From NCBI GenBank assembly GCA_947492105.1, contig CANLMN010000033.1, forward strand, positions 1 through 47,505: a stretch of DNA of 47,505 nt, read 5' to 3'. Shown piece by piece: positions 35,504 to 45,017 of this stretch (position 1 is its first letter; each line of letters begins with the position of its first letter). This DNA comes from an uncultured Aquimarina sp. Its GTDB lineage: Bacteria; Bacteroidota; Bacteroidia; Flavobacteriales; Flavobacteriaceae. Position numbers and translations under genes: made by a program. Under the pieces are notes generated by a model. The model was given only the letters and a program-made list of their open reading frames with translations. It searched no databases and was not told the DNA's origin.

Positions 35504-36382
35504 ATGAGAACTTTACTTGCTTTTTTGTTCATTGCAATCTTATGTATTTACTCTTGTGATGATGGAGATATTATTGTAACAGATTTTGATTTTGATGAAA
35601 TAAATCTTGACTTATGTGAAGTGACTAAAGATGACTTTATTTATTTTAAAATTAATAATGATACCAGAGAAGGAGGGTCTTTTAATTTTACAAAATCTGG
35701 CTTTGATGAAAAAACAGTAGGGGAATTTGAGATAGATGTCAACGGAGAGAATCAGTTTACTTACAGAAGATACAATATCGCTATTAACCAAGATTATTAT
35801 TGCGGCACACTCCCTCCTAGTAATATAAATGTAGAAGAAGAATTTGTAAGCTCTAGTGGCACAGCGATCATTACGACAAGAATCACTAATGAAGATGATG
35901 GAGATGGTGTTGAAGAACCTATAGATGACTCTATAGATACCGATGAAGATGGTATTCCCAACTACAAAGATCAAGATGATGATAATGATAATATACTAAC
36001 ATCGGCAGAACTTGGAGAAAATGGAGCTTTTCTATTCACAGATGATGACGAGATACCAGATCATTTGGATCCGGACGATGATGGAGATGGCATACCCACC
36101 CGGTTAGAAGATATTGATGGTAATAGTGATCCTCGAAATGATGTAGTCGCTAATACTACAAACCCTGATGCATTACCTAATTATCTAAATCCTCTGGCAA
36201 CAGAAACAGTTTCTGCCGAACTCGAAGCGGGAATAAAATTCAAAAAAAACAGCGTGCAAACGGAATTTACAACAACGATAATTTTTAAAGATCTTATATT
36301 GGATGGACTAGATCAATCTATAATCGAAAGAAATCTGAGTCTCTTTGGCAATAGAGTAATGTCAGAATCTATAACAAAATAA
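35504..36382 (+). CDS. lipoprotein with acidic calcium-repeat (TSP3-like) insertion
   Basis: This 292-residue protein has a lipoprotein signal with Cys18 (CIYSC). Residues 18-125 and about 235-292 align with the whole of the next gene's product: IIVTDFDFDEINLDLCEV, YFKINNDTREG, YYCGTLPPSNI and the KKNSVQT/IIFKDLILDG tail. Between them, about 128-230 is a run of Asp-rich repeats (DTDEDGIPNYKDQDDDND, DPDDDGDGIP) like thrombospondin type-3 calcium repeats. The rest of the protein is of unknown function. The pair looks like a tandem duplication with a domain inserted in, or lost from, one copy. Confidence 0.7.
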   Translation: MRTLLAFLFIAILCIYSCDDGDIIVTDFDFDEINLDLCEVTKDDFIYFKINNDTREGGSFNFTKSGFDEKTVGEFEIDVNGENQFTYRRYNIAINQDYYCGTLPPSNINVEEEFVSSSGTAIITTRITNEDDGDGVEEPIDDSIDTDEDGIPNYKDQDDDNDNILTSAELGENGAFLFTDDDEIPDHLDPDDDGDGIPTRLEDIDGNSDPRNDVVANTTNPDALPNYLNPLATETVSAELEAGIKFKKNSVQTEFTTTIIFKDLILDGLDQSIIERNLSLFGNRVMSESITK

Positions 36383-36395
36383 AATTCTTTTTTAA

Positions 36396-36440
36396 TGTCA
36401 ATGTAGTTTACATAAAAAAACAGCTATAATGACACTTATA
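36396..36440 (-). repeat. weak repeat A-like fragment
   Basis: On the minus strand CTGTTTTTTTATGTAAA and flanking ATTAT/ACATTGACATT resemble the middle of repeat A. The match is short and may be chance. Confidence 0.25.
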
Positions 36441-36481
36441 AAACAGACCTGAATAACAGAAATACAACAAATAATAAACTG

Positions 36482-37030
36482 ATGAAAAACATCTTTTATA
36501 CCTTGATTACTTTTTTCTTTATATTATCCTGTTCTCAAGGTGATGTAATAGTAACTGAATTTAATTTTGACAAAGATACTCTAGAAATTTGCGAAGCAAC
36601 AACAGACAACTTTATCTACTTCAAAATAAACAATGAAACACAAGAAGGAGTCTCTTTTAATTTTTCTAGAACCAATTTTTCTGTTACAGCAGTAGATTCA
36701 TTCAATATTCCCATTAATGCAACCAACAGGTTAGTGTATCGCAAATTCAATACCACAGTCGATCGTAATTATTATTGTGGCCTATTACCTCCAAGCAATA
36801 TTTCTGTCCTAGAAGAGTATGTCAGTTCTGGCGGTACTGCAACGATCACAACAGAAATTACTGCAGAAACAGAAGAAATACTTAATGACTCTTTGGCGCT
36901 TAAAAAAAGTACTTATCAAACCAAAATATTGTTTGAAAACCTTACTTTGAATGGACCAGATGAACGTCTAGTTTATCAAAAATTTGAATTAGAAGGGTCT
37001 AGAATTGAACAAGATACTATTGCCAGGTAA
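36482..37030 (+). CDS. lipoprotein, short paralogue of the preceding gene
   Basis: This 182-residue protein has a lipoprotein signal with Cys17 (FILSC). It matches the preceding product at both ends (VIVTEFNFDKDTLEICEA, YFKINNETQEG, YYCGLLPPSNI, then KKSTYQTKILFENLTLNG) but lacks the Asp-rich middle. Paired cysteines (in LEICEA and YYCG) are conserved between the two and may form a disulfide. I do not recognise a family. It lies 99 bases downstream of its paralogue. Confidence 0.68.
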   Translation: MKNIFYTLITFFFILSCSQGDVIVTEFNFDKDTLEICEATTDNFIYFKINNETQEGVSFNFSRTNFSVTAVDSFNIPINATNRLVYRKFNTTVDRNYYCGLLPPSNISVLEEYVSSGGTATITTEITAETEEILNDSLALKKSTYQTKILFENLTLNGPDERLVYQKFELEGSRIEQDTIAR

Positions 37031-37279
37031 GGAGTTCCATACAAATAAGCGATACTTTCTTTAAATAAAAAAATAATTCTCTGTATATAATACGTGATTC
37101 ATTATAAATCAACCTACTCTTCTTATGTGACCATTAAAATTATACTTGCAAAGTCTATTTCCTCTCCATTCGATTGTACTTAGGGGGATGCATATAGATA
37201 AAAGTAGCGTATTTTCGGACAAAAAAACATTGTAAATACGACTAACAACTTATAATATTATTTATATTTACCCACTATT

Positions 37280-37582
37280 ATGAAAAATAGAAAGCATTTT
37301 ATTTCCTTGTTTTTTATTGCTTTGTTTTTATTATTCAAAGTGGCGGGACTTCATGTGCTTTCTCATGATGTAGACGATTTAGATATAGAACATTGTGAAG
37401 TTTGTCATATCACAATTTCCGCTAATTTCACACCTATTTTAGGAACAAATACTACAATTGTACCTCAAAAACAATATCTTTTATCGGAACAAAAACTACT
37501 TAGTCTAGTTCCATATTTTATTTATAGCGACCAGTTATTATCAAGTTACCTTTTTGCTAGGCCTCCCCCCTCTCGTATTTAA
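37280..37582 (+). CDS. small membrane-anchored CxxCH protein
   Basis: This 100-residue protein has an N-terminal hydrophobic segment (about 7-24) followed by a cluster of possible metal ligands: His25, His29, His38-Cys39, Cys42-His43 (HCEVCH). The C-terminus ends in ARPPPS, typical of small envelope proteins found near metal-uptake genes in Bacteroidota (DUF2946-like). CxxCH is also the heme c attachment motif, so a heme or copper role is possible. It lies 550 bases upstream of the ABC/TonB gene set on the same strand. Function unknown. Confidence 0.6.
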   Translation: MKNRKHFISLFFIALFLLFKVAGLHVLSHDVDDLDIEHCEVCHITISANFTPILGTNTTIVPQKQYLLSEQKLLSLVPYFIYSDQLLSSYLFARPPPSRI

Positions 37583-38132
37583 ATATCCCATTTTTGGATG
37601 GAACACTACCCCTATTTTTCTAAGATATTATGGTTCAATTTGACTCTACAATATACTGTATAGATAATTATGCTAATTACCTGTAAATAAATTTATAGTT
37701 TAGAATTAGGTGATGCTATTTTAAAATATTCATTAGTTTGACAATGTCTTAAACTTCAGTGTTTTTTAGTGCGCAGTACTATACTTTATAAGAAATCTGA
37801 TCTGAATAGTAGCAATAAACTATTAGGTGCTATTATATACTCAAAAATAGTATAAACATAGGCCCAACTTAATTCTTATTCATTAGGAAGAATTTTTTAA
37901 TAAATTCAATCACTTCGGTTACAGCTCCTTCCAAAATCAAAATACGTTTATAATACGTTTCTGATTCACGAACATTTTAGTAAAAAATGAAGTAATAACT
38001 ACCAACGTTTGATTTTATCTCTCACTTTTGGATGTCAAAATACAAAATAGTCATGATACTATTCTAAACCTTATTAGATACGAGTCTATACACTTGTACA
38101 ATTTATAATCAATTACAAATAAAACTATTATT
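37583..38132. other. intergenic region before the ABC/receptor operon
   Basis: This is 550 bases of AT-rich sequence. I see no gene, clear promoter box or hairpin; no Fur-box-like palindrome was identified by eye. Confidence 0.4.
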
Positions 38133-38822
38133 ATGCTGAAAGCAAAAAACATATGCAAGTCTTACCAAAGAAAAACAGCATTAAAAGATGTTTCTTTTGA
38201 AGTTTCTAAAGGCGAAATATTCTGCATGCTTGGACAGAATGGTGCAGGAAAAACCACAACTATTAACATTTTTTTGGGTTTTATAGAAAAAGATGGCGGT
38301 CAGGCTTTTATAGGTAACAAAGAGGTTGGTAAAGATAACACCAATCAACTGACTGCATATATCCCCGAAACAGTACAACTATATGAAAATCTAAGTGGTG
38401 TAGAAAATTTAGATTTCTTTAGTCGTTTGGCTGGATTCAAATATACCATAGCACAATTAGAGGCTTTTTTGGCAAAAACAGGATTACAATCAGATGCACA
38501 ACACCAAAGATTATCCTCTTACTCCAAAGGAATGCGCCAAAAAGTAGGTATTGCTGTCGCGCTAGCCAAAAATGCTGAAGTAATTTTTATGGATGAACCT
38601 ACCTCTGGTTTGGATCCAAAAGCGACTTCAGAATTCACTAAAATTTGTAAAGAACTAGCTGCTATGGGCAAAGTAATCTTTATGGCAACTCATGATATTT
38701 TTAATGCCGTAGAACTAGGTACTACCATTGGTATTATGAAAAAAGGAGTTTTAGTACAACAATTAAAGTCTAAAGACATAAATGCAGATAAATTAAATCA
38801 AATTTACTTAGAAACAATCTAA
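38133..38822 (+). CDS. ABC transporter ATP-binding protein (ABC-2 type)
   Basis: This 229-residue ATPase has Walker A GQNGAGKTT (34-42), the signature YSKGMRQKV near 129, Walker B VIFMDEPTSGLDP near 150 and the switch His in MATHD. The YSKGM signature is typical of ATPases that serve ABC-2 type permeases, which are mostly exporters. Two ABC-2 type permeases follow after an interposed TonB-dependent receptor that starts 5 bases after this stop. It should drive those permeases. Confidence 0.92.
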   Translation: MLKAKNICKSYQRKTALKDVSFEVSKGEIFCMLGQNGAGKTTTINIFLGFIEKDGGQAFIGNKEVGKDNTNQLTAYIPETVQLYENLSGVENLDFFSRLAGFKYTIAQLEAFLAKTGLQSDAQHQRLSSYSKGMRQKVGIAVALAKNAEVIFMDEPTSGLDPKATSEFTKICKELAAMGKVIFMATHDIFNAVELGTTIGIMKKGVLVQQLKSKDINADKLNQIYLETI

Positions 38823-38827
38823 TAATT

Positions 38828-41317
38828 ATGAGAAAAAACACCCTCCTACTAGTGATGGTACTAGCAGCAATCAATAGCGTATTCGCTCAAATTTCGGTAA
38901 AAGGTAAAATAGTCAATATAGAAAATCAGCCCATTTTGGGAGTAACCATTTCATATACTAACTTAGACTCTGGAATTACCAAAGGTACCGTATCTCAAGA
39001 GAATGGTAACTTTGTCTTTGAACCGGAACAAATTGGAAACTATCAAATCGATGTAAGCTATATGGGAATGCAATCCCAACGCCTACAAAAATCATTTGGT
39101 CAAACTCAAACCTATGATCTAGGTACATTAACCCTCAAAGAGAATAAAGAGCAACTACAATCCGTAGAAGTTGTTGGTAGAGTTAGAAAAGACTACAATA
39201 GCGATTATTCTTTTTCGGCCACCAAAATAGCGATAAAAAATAAGGAGTTACCCCAAGCGATAACTTCTGTAACCAAAGAATTGATAGCAGATCGTCTTGC
39301 TTTTCAATTACCTGATGCCGTAAAAACGGTAAGCAATGTGACAGTTACTGGTCTATATAACCACTATAATATTCGGGGAATTACACAGGCTGATGACGGA
39401 CAAATACTCAATGGAATGCGTACGCGTCAGTATTATTTCCTACAACCTATTACCTCTCATATAGAGCGTGTAGAAGTAATTAAAGGGCCTGCATCGGTTA
39501 CTTTTTCTAGTGCTGATCCGGGAGGAACTGTAAATATGGTAACCAAAAAACCTTTAAAAGAAAAACGTAGTGAAGTCTCTGCAACTACTGGTAGTTTTGG
39601 AACACTGAGAGCAACGGCAGATTTTACAGGTCCTTTGAATGATTCTAAGACATTATTATATCGCTTTAATGCCGCTTTTCAAGAAGCAAATTCTTTTAGA
39701 GATTTGGTTAAGAATAATGCGTTCTTAATCACACCTTCCTTTAGTTATATCCCTAATGAAACTACGGCACTGAATGTAGAAATGATTTACAGCAATGGAG
39801 TTGGTAATTTAGATAGAGGACAGCCGATTTTTGGAAGTATTAATGGTCAATTTGATTTGAATAGTACACCTATTTCTTTAAATGTAGGAGCCTCTAATGA
39901 TTTCTTCAAGTCAAAAGAAGTGGTTGTAATGACGAATTTTTCTAAGAAGTTTACAGATAACTTTGGTTTTAACGCCTCATATATGAAACAAACTTGGGAT
40001 GAAGACCTAGCAGAACATAGAACTGTAAACGCAGCTGCGGTAGATATTGAAGGAAATGCCATACCTACCTTGGCGGCTATGCGTTATGTAGAGCGTGAAC
40101 AATTTTGGGATACTGATAATTTTAGTGCATTTTTTAATTATGATATCAAAGGAGATCAAATCACGAATAAATTCCTTGTAGGATCTGATGGAACCCGATG
40201 GGAACGTACTATTGGTGGTGGACAAAACGGAGCTAGACGGTATTTAAAATTAAATGGTACTACTGCCAGATTTGAAGTTGATAAAGCAGACGAATTTCAA
40301 ACTATGGAAATTGATGGTGTAGTAATGCCTGTACCAAGTGTACCACATTTTGATTTAATAAACCCTAGCAATGGGATTCGAGAAACCAAGGATTATCCCA
40401 TTGGTGAATTTCAAATTCCGGCAAACCTTTCTACTACTGCAGGTGTTTATATTCAGAATCAGTTTAAGATTGGTAAGTTTTCTGCTTTGATTAATTTGAG
40501 ATATGAATTTTTTGAAGACATCTTTGATTATGAAGGAGATGAACAAGAATTTAAGAATGAAGCTTTTATTCCTAGAATTGGTTGGACTTATGAAATCACG
40601 AAAAACATAAGTGCTTATGGTACCTACTTAGAAGGGTTCCAACCTCAGACAAACACGGTATCCCTATCTCCTGCTACCGAAGGGTTCTTTTGGTCGGCTT
40701 CTCCTGGTAGATTCGATCCATTAGAGAGTAGTCTCAAAGAAATTGGTGGTAAAGGAAGTTTTTTTAATGGAAAAGCTGTACTTAACTTTGCTGTTTTTGA
40801 TATTACTCAAAAGAATATTCTTATTGGCGACACCTATGATTTGGAGAACTTAACTGCTAGAGGAGAACAGCGTAGTAGAGGTTTCGAAACGGATTTCTCT
40901 GGTTATATCACTCCAAACTTTCAATTAGTAGCCTCCTATGCCTTTACAGATGCCAAAATTGTCGAAGATGAAGATACCACGCTTATTGATGAGCGTATTG
41001 GAGGAGCTCCAGAACATAGTGCCAACCTTTGGGGAAAGTATGATTTTTCTAACAATATCCTCAAAGGGATTAGTGTAGGACTAGGCATGCAATATAGTGG
41101 GGATAAATATTCATGGTATGCAGACCGTTTATTACTTCCAGAATATACCGTTTTTGAAGCTGCTTTGTTTTATAAACCTGCAAATTCCAACATACAATTG
41201 ACTCTCAAGGCGAATAACCTTTTGAACAAAACGTATTGGTTAGGGGCACTAAACTCTTCTAGATTAGCACCTGGAGCACCAAGAAATATTTTACTGAATG
41301 CTACCTATAAATTTTGA
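38828..41317 (+). CDS. TonB-dependent siderophore-type receptor
   Basis: This 829-residue outer-membrane receptor has a signal peptide (about 1-21), a CarboxypepD_reg-like domain (about 23-105), a plug with VSNVTVTGLYNHYNIRGITQ and VEVIKGPASVTFSSADPGG (near 170-240; siderophore-receptor signatures) and a barrel ending NILLNATYKF, with terminal aromatic Phe. Such receptors take up ferric siderophores or related metal chelates, using TonB energy. It is placed inside an ABC operon, between the ATPase and two permeases: 5 bases after the former, and within 3 bases of the next gene's start. Confidence 0.9.
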   Translation: MRKNTLLLVMVLAAINSVFAQISVKGKIVNIENQPILGVTISYTNLDSGITKGTVSQENGNFVFEPEQIGNYQIDVSYMGMQSQRLQKSFGQTQTYDLGTLTLKENKEQLQSVEVVGRVRKDYNSDYSFSATKIAIKNKELPQAITSVTKELIADRLAFQLPDAVKTVSNVTVTGLYNHYNIRGITQADDGQILNGMRTRQYYFLQPITSHIERVEVIKGPASVTFSSADPGGTVNMVTKKPLKEKRSEVSATTGSFGTLRATADFTGPLNDSKTLLYRFNAAFQEANSFRDLVKNNAFLITPSFSYIPNETTALNVEMIYSNGVGNLDRGQPIFGSINGQFDLNSTPISLNVGASNDFFKSKEVVVMTNFSKKFTDNFGFNASYMKQTWDEDLAEHRTVNAAAVDIEGNAIPTLAAMRYVEREQFWDTDNFSAFFNYDIKGDQITNKFLVGSDGTRWERTIGGGQNGARRYLKLNGTTARFEVDKADEFQTMEIDGVVMPVPSVPHFDLINPSNGIRETKDYPIGEFQIPANLSTTAGVYIQNQFKIGKFSALINLRYEFFEDIFDYEGDEQEFKNEAFIPRIGWTYEITKNISAYGTYLEGFQPQTNTVSLSPATEGFFWSASPGRFDPLESSLKEIGGKGSFFNGKAVLNFAVFDITQKNILIGDTYDLENLTARGEQRSRGFETDFSGYITPNFQLVASYAFTDAKIVEDEDTTLIDERIGGAPEHSANLWGKYDFSNNILKGISVGLGMQYSGDKYSWYADRLLLPEYTVFEAALFYKPANSNIQLTLKANNLLNKTYWLGALNSSRLAPGAPRNILLNATYKF

Positions 41318-41319
41318 GC

Positions 41320-42759
41320 ATGAGAAAGAATGTAATTTACTTGTTGGCTTGCCAACTATGTAAAGATGCTTTTAGATCCAAAGTAATGAATATTGCTTTG
41401 GGTCTAATGGTATTTTTGCTTCTTTTTGCAGCCTATAGCGGTTGGGAAAACTACCATGACCAAAATCATACTCGTAACTTAGTACAAGAAGAAGTACAAA
41501 AGAGTTGGGAAAACAACCCCGATAAGCATCCGCATCGCATGTCTCATTATGGTTCTTTTGCTCTGAGAATAAAGCATGTTCTTAGTATTTTTGATTTAGG
41601 CATCGAAAATTTTGTCGGTAACGCTGTATTCCTAGAGGCACACAAACAAAATACAGTGAACTTTTCTGAAGCAAGTATGTCAACAGGCTTATTACGATTC
41701 GGAGAAGTGAGTTTGGCTATGTTATTAAGGGTAATTATCCCTTTATTAATTTTCTACCTTGGCTATGCAACTGTAGCTAGAGAAAGAGAGAATGGCACTT
41801 TGAAACTCTTGATAGGTCAAGGTATTACTAGAAGAGAAATTGTTTTTGGTAAATGGCTGGGACTATACTCCTTATCCTTAATTTTCTTATCGGTTATCTT
41901 TTTTACATTACTACTCTTTGTACTATTCGCAGCTCATGACGATATGAATTCTGAGCGTTTACTCAGATATACACTGCTAATACTTTCTTACCTACTATTT
42001 TTTGCTATCCTGTGTACAAGTACTATTCTCGTATCGGCTTTTAGCAAAACGGCAAAAGGTGCTCTAATCAAACTATTAGGAATTTGGTTGTTATTTGTTA
42101 TCATCTTACCAAAATCATTGCAAGCAATTGGATATTATTTGTATCCTACTCCTTCCAAAATAGAAATAGAAACAGCCGTCGAACATGATTTGATTCTGAA
42201 AGGTGATAGTCATAATCCTGATGATCCTCATTTCAAAGCACTAAAAGATTCTGTCCTATTAGCCAATAATGTTACAAAGGTAGAAGATCTTCCTTTTAAT
42301 TATAGTGGGTTTATTATGGCACAAGGAGAAGCTATGAGTACCAAAATTTATTTGGAACATCAAGATCACTTGTATCAGGTTTATCGCAAGCAAAATAATT
42401 TGGAACGCTTATCTGCTTTTATCAATCCGTATACTGCTATAAAAAATTGGTCTATGGCCTACTCTGGAACGGATTTTCAGTCTTTTTTACATTTCAAAGC
42501 AGAAGCCGAAGCCTATCGTTATAAGCTGGCACAAACAATGAATCAATTACAAATGGATTTTATTCCCAACAAAGGAAAAGCAGGTCCTAAGATTATTTCT
42601 AATACGCATTGGAAAGAATTCCCACCATTTGAATACCGTTTCCTGAGTGTTGCAAAGGTTTTACGTAACGAAACAATTTCTCTCATTGCTTTGCTCGCAT
42701 GGAGTTTATTATCTTTTGTAGGCCTATTAAGTACATCCTCGAACCTAAAAGCTATCTAA
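41320..42759 (+). CDS. ABC-2 type permease, DUF3526-like (first)
   Basis: This membrane protein of about 479 residues has a first transmembrane segment at about 25-42 and a large extracytoplasmic segment with the family's HYGSFALRIKHVLSIFDLGI and EAHKQN motifs. Transmembrane segments cluster at about 140-160, 182-208, 220-248 and 255-272, with another extracytoplasmic region and a last transmembrane segment near 455. The ATG at 41320 follows the receptor stop by 2 bases; a TTG at 41314 is the alternative. It should pair with the next permease and the ATPase. Transport direction and substrate are unknown. Confidence 0.82.
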   Translation: MRKNVIYLLACQLCKDAFRSKVMNIALGLMVFLLLFAAYSGWENYHDQNHTRNLVQEEVQKSWENNPDKHPHRMSHYGSFALRIKHVLSIFDLGIENFVGNAVFLEAHKQNTVNFSEASMSTGLLRFGEVSLAMLLRVIIPLLIFYLGYATVARERENGTLKLLIGQGITRREIVFGKWLGLYSLSLIFLSVIFFTLLLFVLFAAHDDMNSERLLRYTLLILSYLLFFAILCTSTILVSAFSKTAKGALIKLLGIWLLFVIILPKSLQAIGYYLYPTPSKIEIETAVEHDLILKGDSHNPDDPHFKALKDSVLLANNVTKVEDLPFNYSGFIMAQGEAMSTKIYLEHQDHLYQVYRKQNNLERLSAFINPYTAIKNWSMAYSGTDFQSFLHFKAEAEAYRYKLAQTMNQLQMDFIPNKGKAGPKIISNTHWKEFPPFEYRFLSVAKVLRNETISLIALLAWSLLSFVGLLSTSSNLKAI

Positions 42760-42760
42760 A

Positions 42761-44101
42761 ATGTATTACTTATTATTCAAATCATTTGTCAGAACCAAGA
42801 TATTCTTGGTCAGTTTGGTTTTATTACTAACTGTAGGGCTTATCAGTATCTTAATTGGTAAACATTATTTGATCAAACAGGAAAAAACTATTGTTACAGC
42901 ACAAAAATTCCAAGAAGAGCGTATTGAACGTAACTTGGAATATCACAGTGACGATCTCGGCTTGTTGTTATACTATCTACGTTTTACTTTGATAAAAGCA
43001 CCCACAACTTTTAGTGCGATTTCTATTGGTCAGAGTGATATTAACCCACTATTACAGGCTGTAACTATCCGTGCATTAGAAGGTCAGAAATATGATACCG
43101 ATTTTGAAAACCCATCATTATTGATGTCAGGGAATTTGGATTTGGGGTTTGTGATTATTTACCTATTTCCATTGGTATTGATCGCAATGACTTTTAATTT
43201 ATATTCTGAAGAAAAGGAACTAGGTACTTGGAAAATAGTAGCAGCACAAACTGTCGGAAAAACACGATTTTTATTAAAAAAACTTTTGGTACGAATACTC
43301 TTTGTTTTAGTTATTCTGATTTTCCTATTGTTTCTAGCAAGTGTTATATTACAAATACCTGTAGACAATACATTTATAGCGATATGTATACAAAGCATAT
43401 TATATCTATCCTTTTGGAGTGCCTTATGTTTGTGGATCATCTCAAGAAAAAAAGATTCTAGTTTTAATGCACTCATATTAATTTCTATCTGGGTGGTATT
43501 GACTATTCTGGCTCCAGCGATAGTCAACAATTATGTACTTAATGCCTATCAAGTACCAGAAGCGTTAAATGCTATGGTAGCGCAAAGAGACGGCTATCAC
43601 GAAAAATGGGATTTGAAAAAAAATGCTACTATGACAGGATTTCTAGAAGCTTATCCTCAGTATAAAAAGTATCCCGTTCCAGAAGATAAATTCAGTTGGA
43701 TATGGTATTATGGAATGCAACACATGGGAGATTTGGAATCAAAAGACATTAGTATCAAAATGAAAGAAAAAATGATGATGCGTGCTAGTGTTAGTAAAAA
43801 AGTAGCTCTTTTTATACCGACAATACATACACAACTAATTTTTAATAGTTTGGCAGGAACTGATATGGAGAGTCACCTAAAGTTCTTGGACGCCCTTACT
43901 GAATTTCACGAGAATTTGCGTTTAAGTTTTTATACAAAAATTTTTGAGGACAATTCTGCTGATACTATTGATTGGAAAAATCATGGAGCAAAGTTCTATC
44001 ATCCAAAACGTCATTTTGACTGGGGATATCTGATACTTCCAACCTTACTAATCTCATTAATAATAGGTACTTTGGGTCTATTCAATCTTCGAAAAATTTA
44101 A
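42761..44101 (+). CDS. ABC-2 type permease, DUF3526-like (second)
   Basis: This 446-residue membrane protein starts 1 base after the previous stop. It has an N-terminal transmembrane segment (about 14-32), an extracytoplasmic segment with the family's ISIGQSDINPLLQAVTIRAL and NPSLLMSGNLDLGFVIIYLF, transmembrane segments at about 125-145, 175-195, 205-225 and 235-255, a long second outer region and a final transmembrane segment (about 422-440). It resembles the usual second partner in DUF3526 permease pairs. Together with the first it would form the transmembrane channel of an ABC-2 transporter. Confidence 0.82.
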   Translation: MYYLLFKSFVRTKIFLVSLVLLLTVGLISILIGKHYLIKQEKTIVTAQKFQEERIERNLEYHSDDLGLLLYYLRFTLIKAPTTFSAISIGQSDINPLLQAVTIRALEGQKYDTDFENPSLLMSGNLDLGFVIIYLFPLVLIAMTFNLYSEEKELGTWKIVAAQTVGKTRFLLKKLLVRILFVLVILIFLLFLASVILQIPVDNTFIAICIQSILYLSFWSALCLWIISRKKDSSFNALILISIWVVLTILAPAIVNNYVLNAYQVPEALNAMVAQRDGYHEKWDLKKNATMTGFLEAYPQYKKYPVPEDKFSWIWYYGMQHMGDLESKDISIKMKEKMMMRASVSKKVALFIPTIHTQLIFNSLAGTDMESHLKFLDALTEFHENLRLSFYTKIFEDNSADTIDWKNHGAKFYHPKRHFDWGYLILPTLLISLIIGTLGLFNLRKI

Positions 44102-44114
44102 CATATGCACATTG

Positions 44115-44170
44115 AGACTTTGAATTTGTTATAATCTATAAGTTTTTTTTCAATAATCGATTCAAAGTCT
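44115..44170 (+). terminator. possible terminator hairpin after the permease operon
   Basis: AGACTTTGAAT and ATTCAAAGTCT are perfect 11-base arms with a 34-base AT-rich spacer, 13 bases past the permease stop. No U-run follows, so the role is uncertain. Confidence 0.35.
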
Positions 44171-44512
44171 GGACGACATGTTATTTGAAATATAATAGAT
44201 CTCATATCATTCACGACTCATTGTGTCTTATAAAACTACAAAATGAGTTAATAGCTGATATACGACATTGTATATCTATATTGGTATTAATAGAGTGATG
44301 ACACTATTTTTCAAAAAAAAATCTCTACGTAACGGAAAGAAATAGTCCTTTTTCACATCTATTTTGTTTCATTTGTCTTAGCTTTTATATATTCCCTAGA
44401 CTTCCCTTAGATAAATAGAATTCTAGCACATAAAACTTACACATCTTCCTGAAATTAAGTTTCAGTATAAATTTAAAAAACAGTTATCTCTATAGAGCTT
44501 ACACAATTTTGC

Positions 44513-44590
44513 CATATAAATTCGTATTAATGACACTGTTATTTTTTTATGTAAAAACACCATGATGCTCTATTGCATGACCTTAGGGCT
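44513..44590 (+). repeat. dispersed intergenic repeat A, copy 2
   Basis: ATATAAATTCGTATTAATGA, CACTGTT, ATGTAAAAACACCATGATGC and TATTGCAT match copy 1 at 25560-25660 nearly base for base. The left end is shorter. Confidence 0.7.
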
Positions 44591-45017
44591 TCAATAGATG
44601 CAACAGTATTGTATTTAAAGCAGGAAACGTCAACAAAACACCTTTCATAATTATAAGAATTCGAATCTAATGAATTAAAATTAGTATTATTTTTTGACTC
44701 GACAAAAAATATCAAAACACCCCCATATATTAGGCTCAGTAGAATACATCAAAGTGCAATCCTTGTGAACAAACATGGGTATATATCAAAAAGAGAGTCA
44801 AAAGGTTATCAAAAAGAGTTTGTAGAAAATCAAAAGCCAAAAACAGCAATCTCTATTACAGGAAATTGATAATATTTGGTAAGCCTAGAATACAAAATAT
44901 AAATCCAAAAACCGTATTATTTTATCCAAATTCATTAATGCATGGTAGGGTATTATTGAGTTCAAGCGTTATAATTATAACACGTAAATCAAAAACCACT
45001 ATAAAACAACAAGTACA

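Larger units (their letters stand above)
44102..45017. other. long intergenic region with inverted repeat and repeat A copy
   Basis: These 916 bases hold no visible gene. They contain an 11-base perfect inverted repeat (AGACTTTGAAT, 44115-44125, with 44160-44170) just past the second permease, which may end the operon transcript, a weak repeat E-like segment near 44346, and repeat A copy 2. Confidence 0.55.
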
